Below, one piece after another: positions 5,516-6,124 of a DNA stretch of 6,124 nucleotides. The position numbers and the translations under genes were made by a program. Origin of the DNA: Alphaproteobacteria bacterium (GTDB taxonomy: Bacteria; Pseudomonadota; Alphaproteobacteria; ATCC43930; CGMCC-115725); the NCBI GenBank assembly GCA_017353855.1, contig JAFMSA010000272.1:1-6124 (forward strand). The letters are read 5' to 3'. Under the pieces are notes generated by a model, which worked only from the letters and a program-made list of their open reading frames with translations, searched no databases and was not told the origin of the DNA. How positions within the stretch are numbered: position 1 is the stretch's first letter; each line of letters opens with the position of its first letter.

Positions 5516-6124
5516 GTGACGACGCAGCGTAAAGAGCTGCTGGCCGCGACCGGACGGGCGCTCGGTGCCGCCGAAACCTTTCTCGCGGCGGCGCACAGGC
5601 GTCTGATCGCGCGGGTGGCGCCAGAGGGCGCAGTCGAGCCGGAACGCGTCACGACCGAGCAGCTTGCCGCTCACGCCTTCGCGTGGATGGCAACCTATGT
5701 CGAGGCCCTGCGGCAAATTCGCAACTGGGCGGTGCAGCTCGATCAGGGCGGCGCGCTCGGCGAGCTCGAAGGGCTCACCCTCGAGATCGCTTTTGGCGAA
5801 TATCTCGCCCAGCTCGCCGGCGGTATCGCGATGTCCCAGGGCGAGTTCGCGCGGCCGCAGGAGCTCGGCCTTGCCGATCACGAAATTGCGCCGCTGCGTG
5901 CGGCCGACGCCGGTGCGCTCTCGGCCGGCCTCGCGGCGGCGAGGATGAGGCTCGGCTCGCGGCTCGCGGCAGGCGGCGAAGCCGGCCTCGGGGCCTTGGG
6001 GGTCGGCGATGCGAGCCTGGAGATGATCCGCGAGGAAGTGCGCCGCTTTGCCTGCAGGGAGATTGCGCCGCACGCCCAGCAGTGGCACCGCCGCGACGAG
6101 CTGATTCCGCTGCCGGTCGTCGAA
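5516..6124 (+). CDS. mcd: Probable (2S)-methylsuccinyl-CoA dehydrogenase, 5' part
   Basis: An open frame of 203 codons runs from GTG 5516 off the window end. It is preceded in frame by the TGA at 5492-5494. Residues 1-160 form an alanine-rich helical extension that ordinary acyl-CoA dehydrogenases lack. It includes AFAWMATYVEALRQ (54-67) and IAFGEYLAQLAGGIAMSQGE (91-110). From about 165 the typical acyl-CoA dehydrogenase N-terminal helical domain begins, with REIAPHAQQWHRRDELIPL at 181-199. From memory, this long extension with the TYVEALRQ and FGEYLAQ segments marks Mcd, the FAD enzyme that oxidises methylsuccinyl-CoA to mesaconyl-CoA in the ethylmalonyl-CoA pathway for acetyl-CoA assimilation. 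The FAD-binding and catalytic-glutamate regions lie outside the window. The start matches the family's beginning, though only a weak GGGG precedes it. A different long acyl-CoA dehydrogenase remains possible. Confidence 0.8.
   Translation, partial: MTTQRKELLAATGRALGAAETFLAAAHRRLIARVAPEGAVEPERVTTEQLAAHAFAWMATYVEALRQIRNWAVQLDQGGALGELEGLTLEIAFGEYLAQLAGGIAMSQGEFARPQELGLADHEIAPLRAADAGALSAGLAAARMRLGSRLAAGGEAGLGALGVGDASLEMIREEVRRFACREIAPHAQQWHRRDELIPLPVVE

Noticed and set aside
5042..6088. Long minus-strand open frame of 348 codons opposite mcd, the lipoprotein and the intergenic region
   Set aside because: It is an arginine-rich, low-hydrophobicity composition typical of antisense frames in GC-rich DNA. 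It runs through both coding and non-coding DNA, and the plus-strand mcd reading has clear family motifs.
1..6124. Mobile element, CRISPR array, tRNA or defence-type gene cluster
   Set aside because: I saw no transposase, integrase, terminal inverted or direct repeats, repeat-spacer array, tRNA fold or known defence-gene motifs. Composition looks even across the window.

Overview
The window is GC-rich (roughly two thirds G+C by eye), densely coding chromosomal DNA. It most likely comes from an alphaproteobacterium. The argH/TlpA divergent pair, a stand-alone GluQ synthetase and above all the N-terminal part of a probable (2S)-methylsuccinyl-CoA dehydrogenase of the ethylmalonyl-CoA pathway all fit that group. 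No 16S or other phylogenetic marker is present, so the assignment is inference. I see no insertion sequence, CRISPR array, tRNA, rRNA, prophage or toxin-antitoxin signature.

Layout. Positions 1-148 are the region downstream of argH and hold no gene I can support. A minus-strand argH (149-1555) is followed on the plus strand by a secreted TlpA-type thioredoxin (1598-2173). Next come a minus-strand serine carboxylesterase (2154-2819), a plus-strand gluQ (2836-3756), a minus-strand Nudix/DUF4743 protein (3763-4614) and, in the same minus-strand direction, a small ACT-domain protein (4635-4922). About 350 bases of non-coding DNA with three short hairpins follow (4923-5275). The last genes are a plus-strand small predicted lipoprotein (5276-5494) and the 5' end of a long acyl-CoA dehydrogenase, probably mcd (5516 to the window end).

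How the genes relate. The first five genes alternate strand at every step, with gaps of 42 nt or less or short overlaps. They are therefore unlikely to form an operon, and their promoters must lie largely inside neighbouring genes. Only two pairs look co-transcribed: ACT protein then Nudix protein (about 20 nt apart, minus strand) and lipoprotein then mcd (21 nt apart, plus strand, same frame). Functions are mostly housekeeping: arginine synthesis (argH), periplasmic thiol-disulfide chemistry (TlpA), ester hydrolysis, tRNA-Asp queuosine glutamylation (gluQ), probable nucleotide-type diphosphate hydrolysis (Nudix), possible amino-acid-sensing regulation (ACT) and C2 assimilation (mcd).

I did not find a clearly new multi-gene system. 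The items most worth a second look are the ACT-Nudix pair with its atypical Nudix box, the tiny lipoprotein placed just before mcd, the hairpin cluster upstream of it, and the nearly colliding divergent starts at the CATG near 2835.
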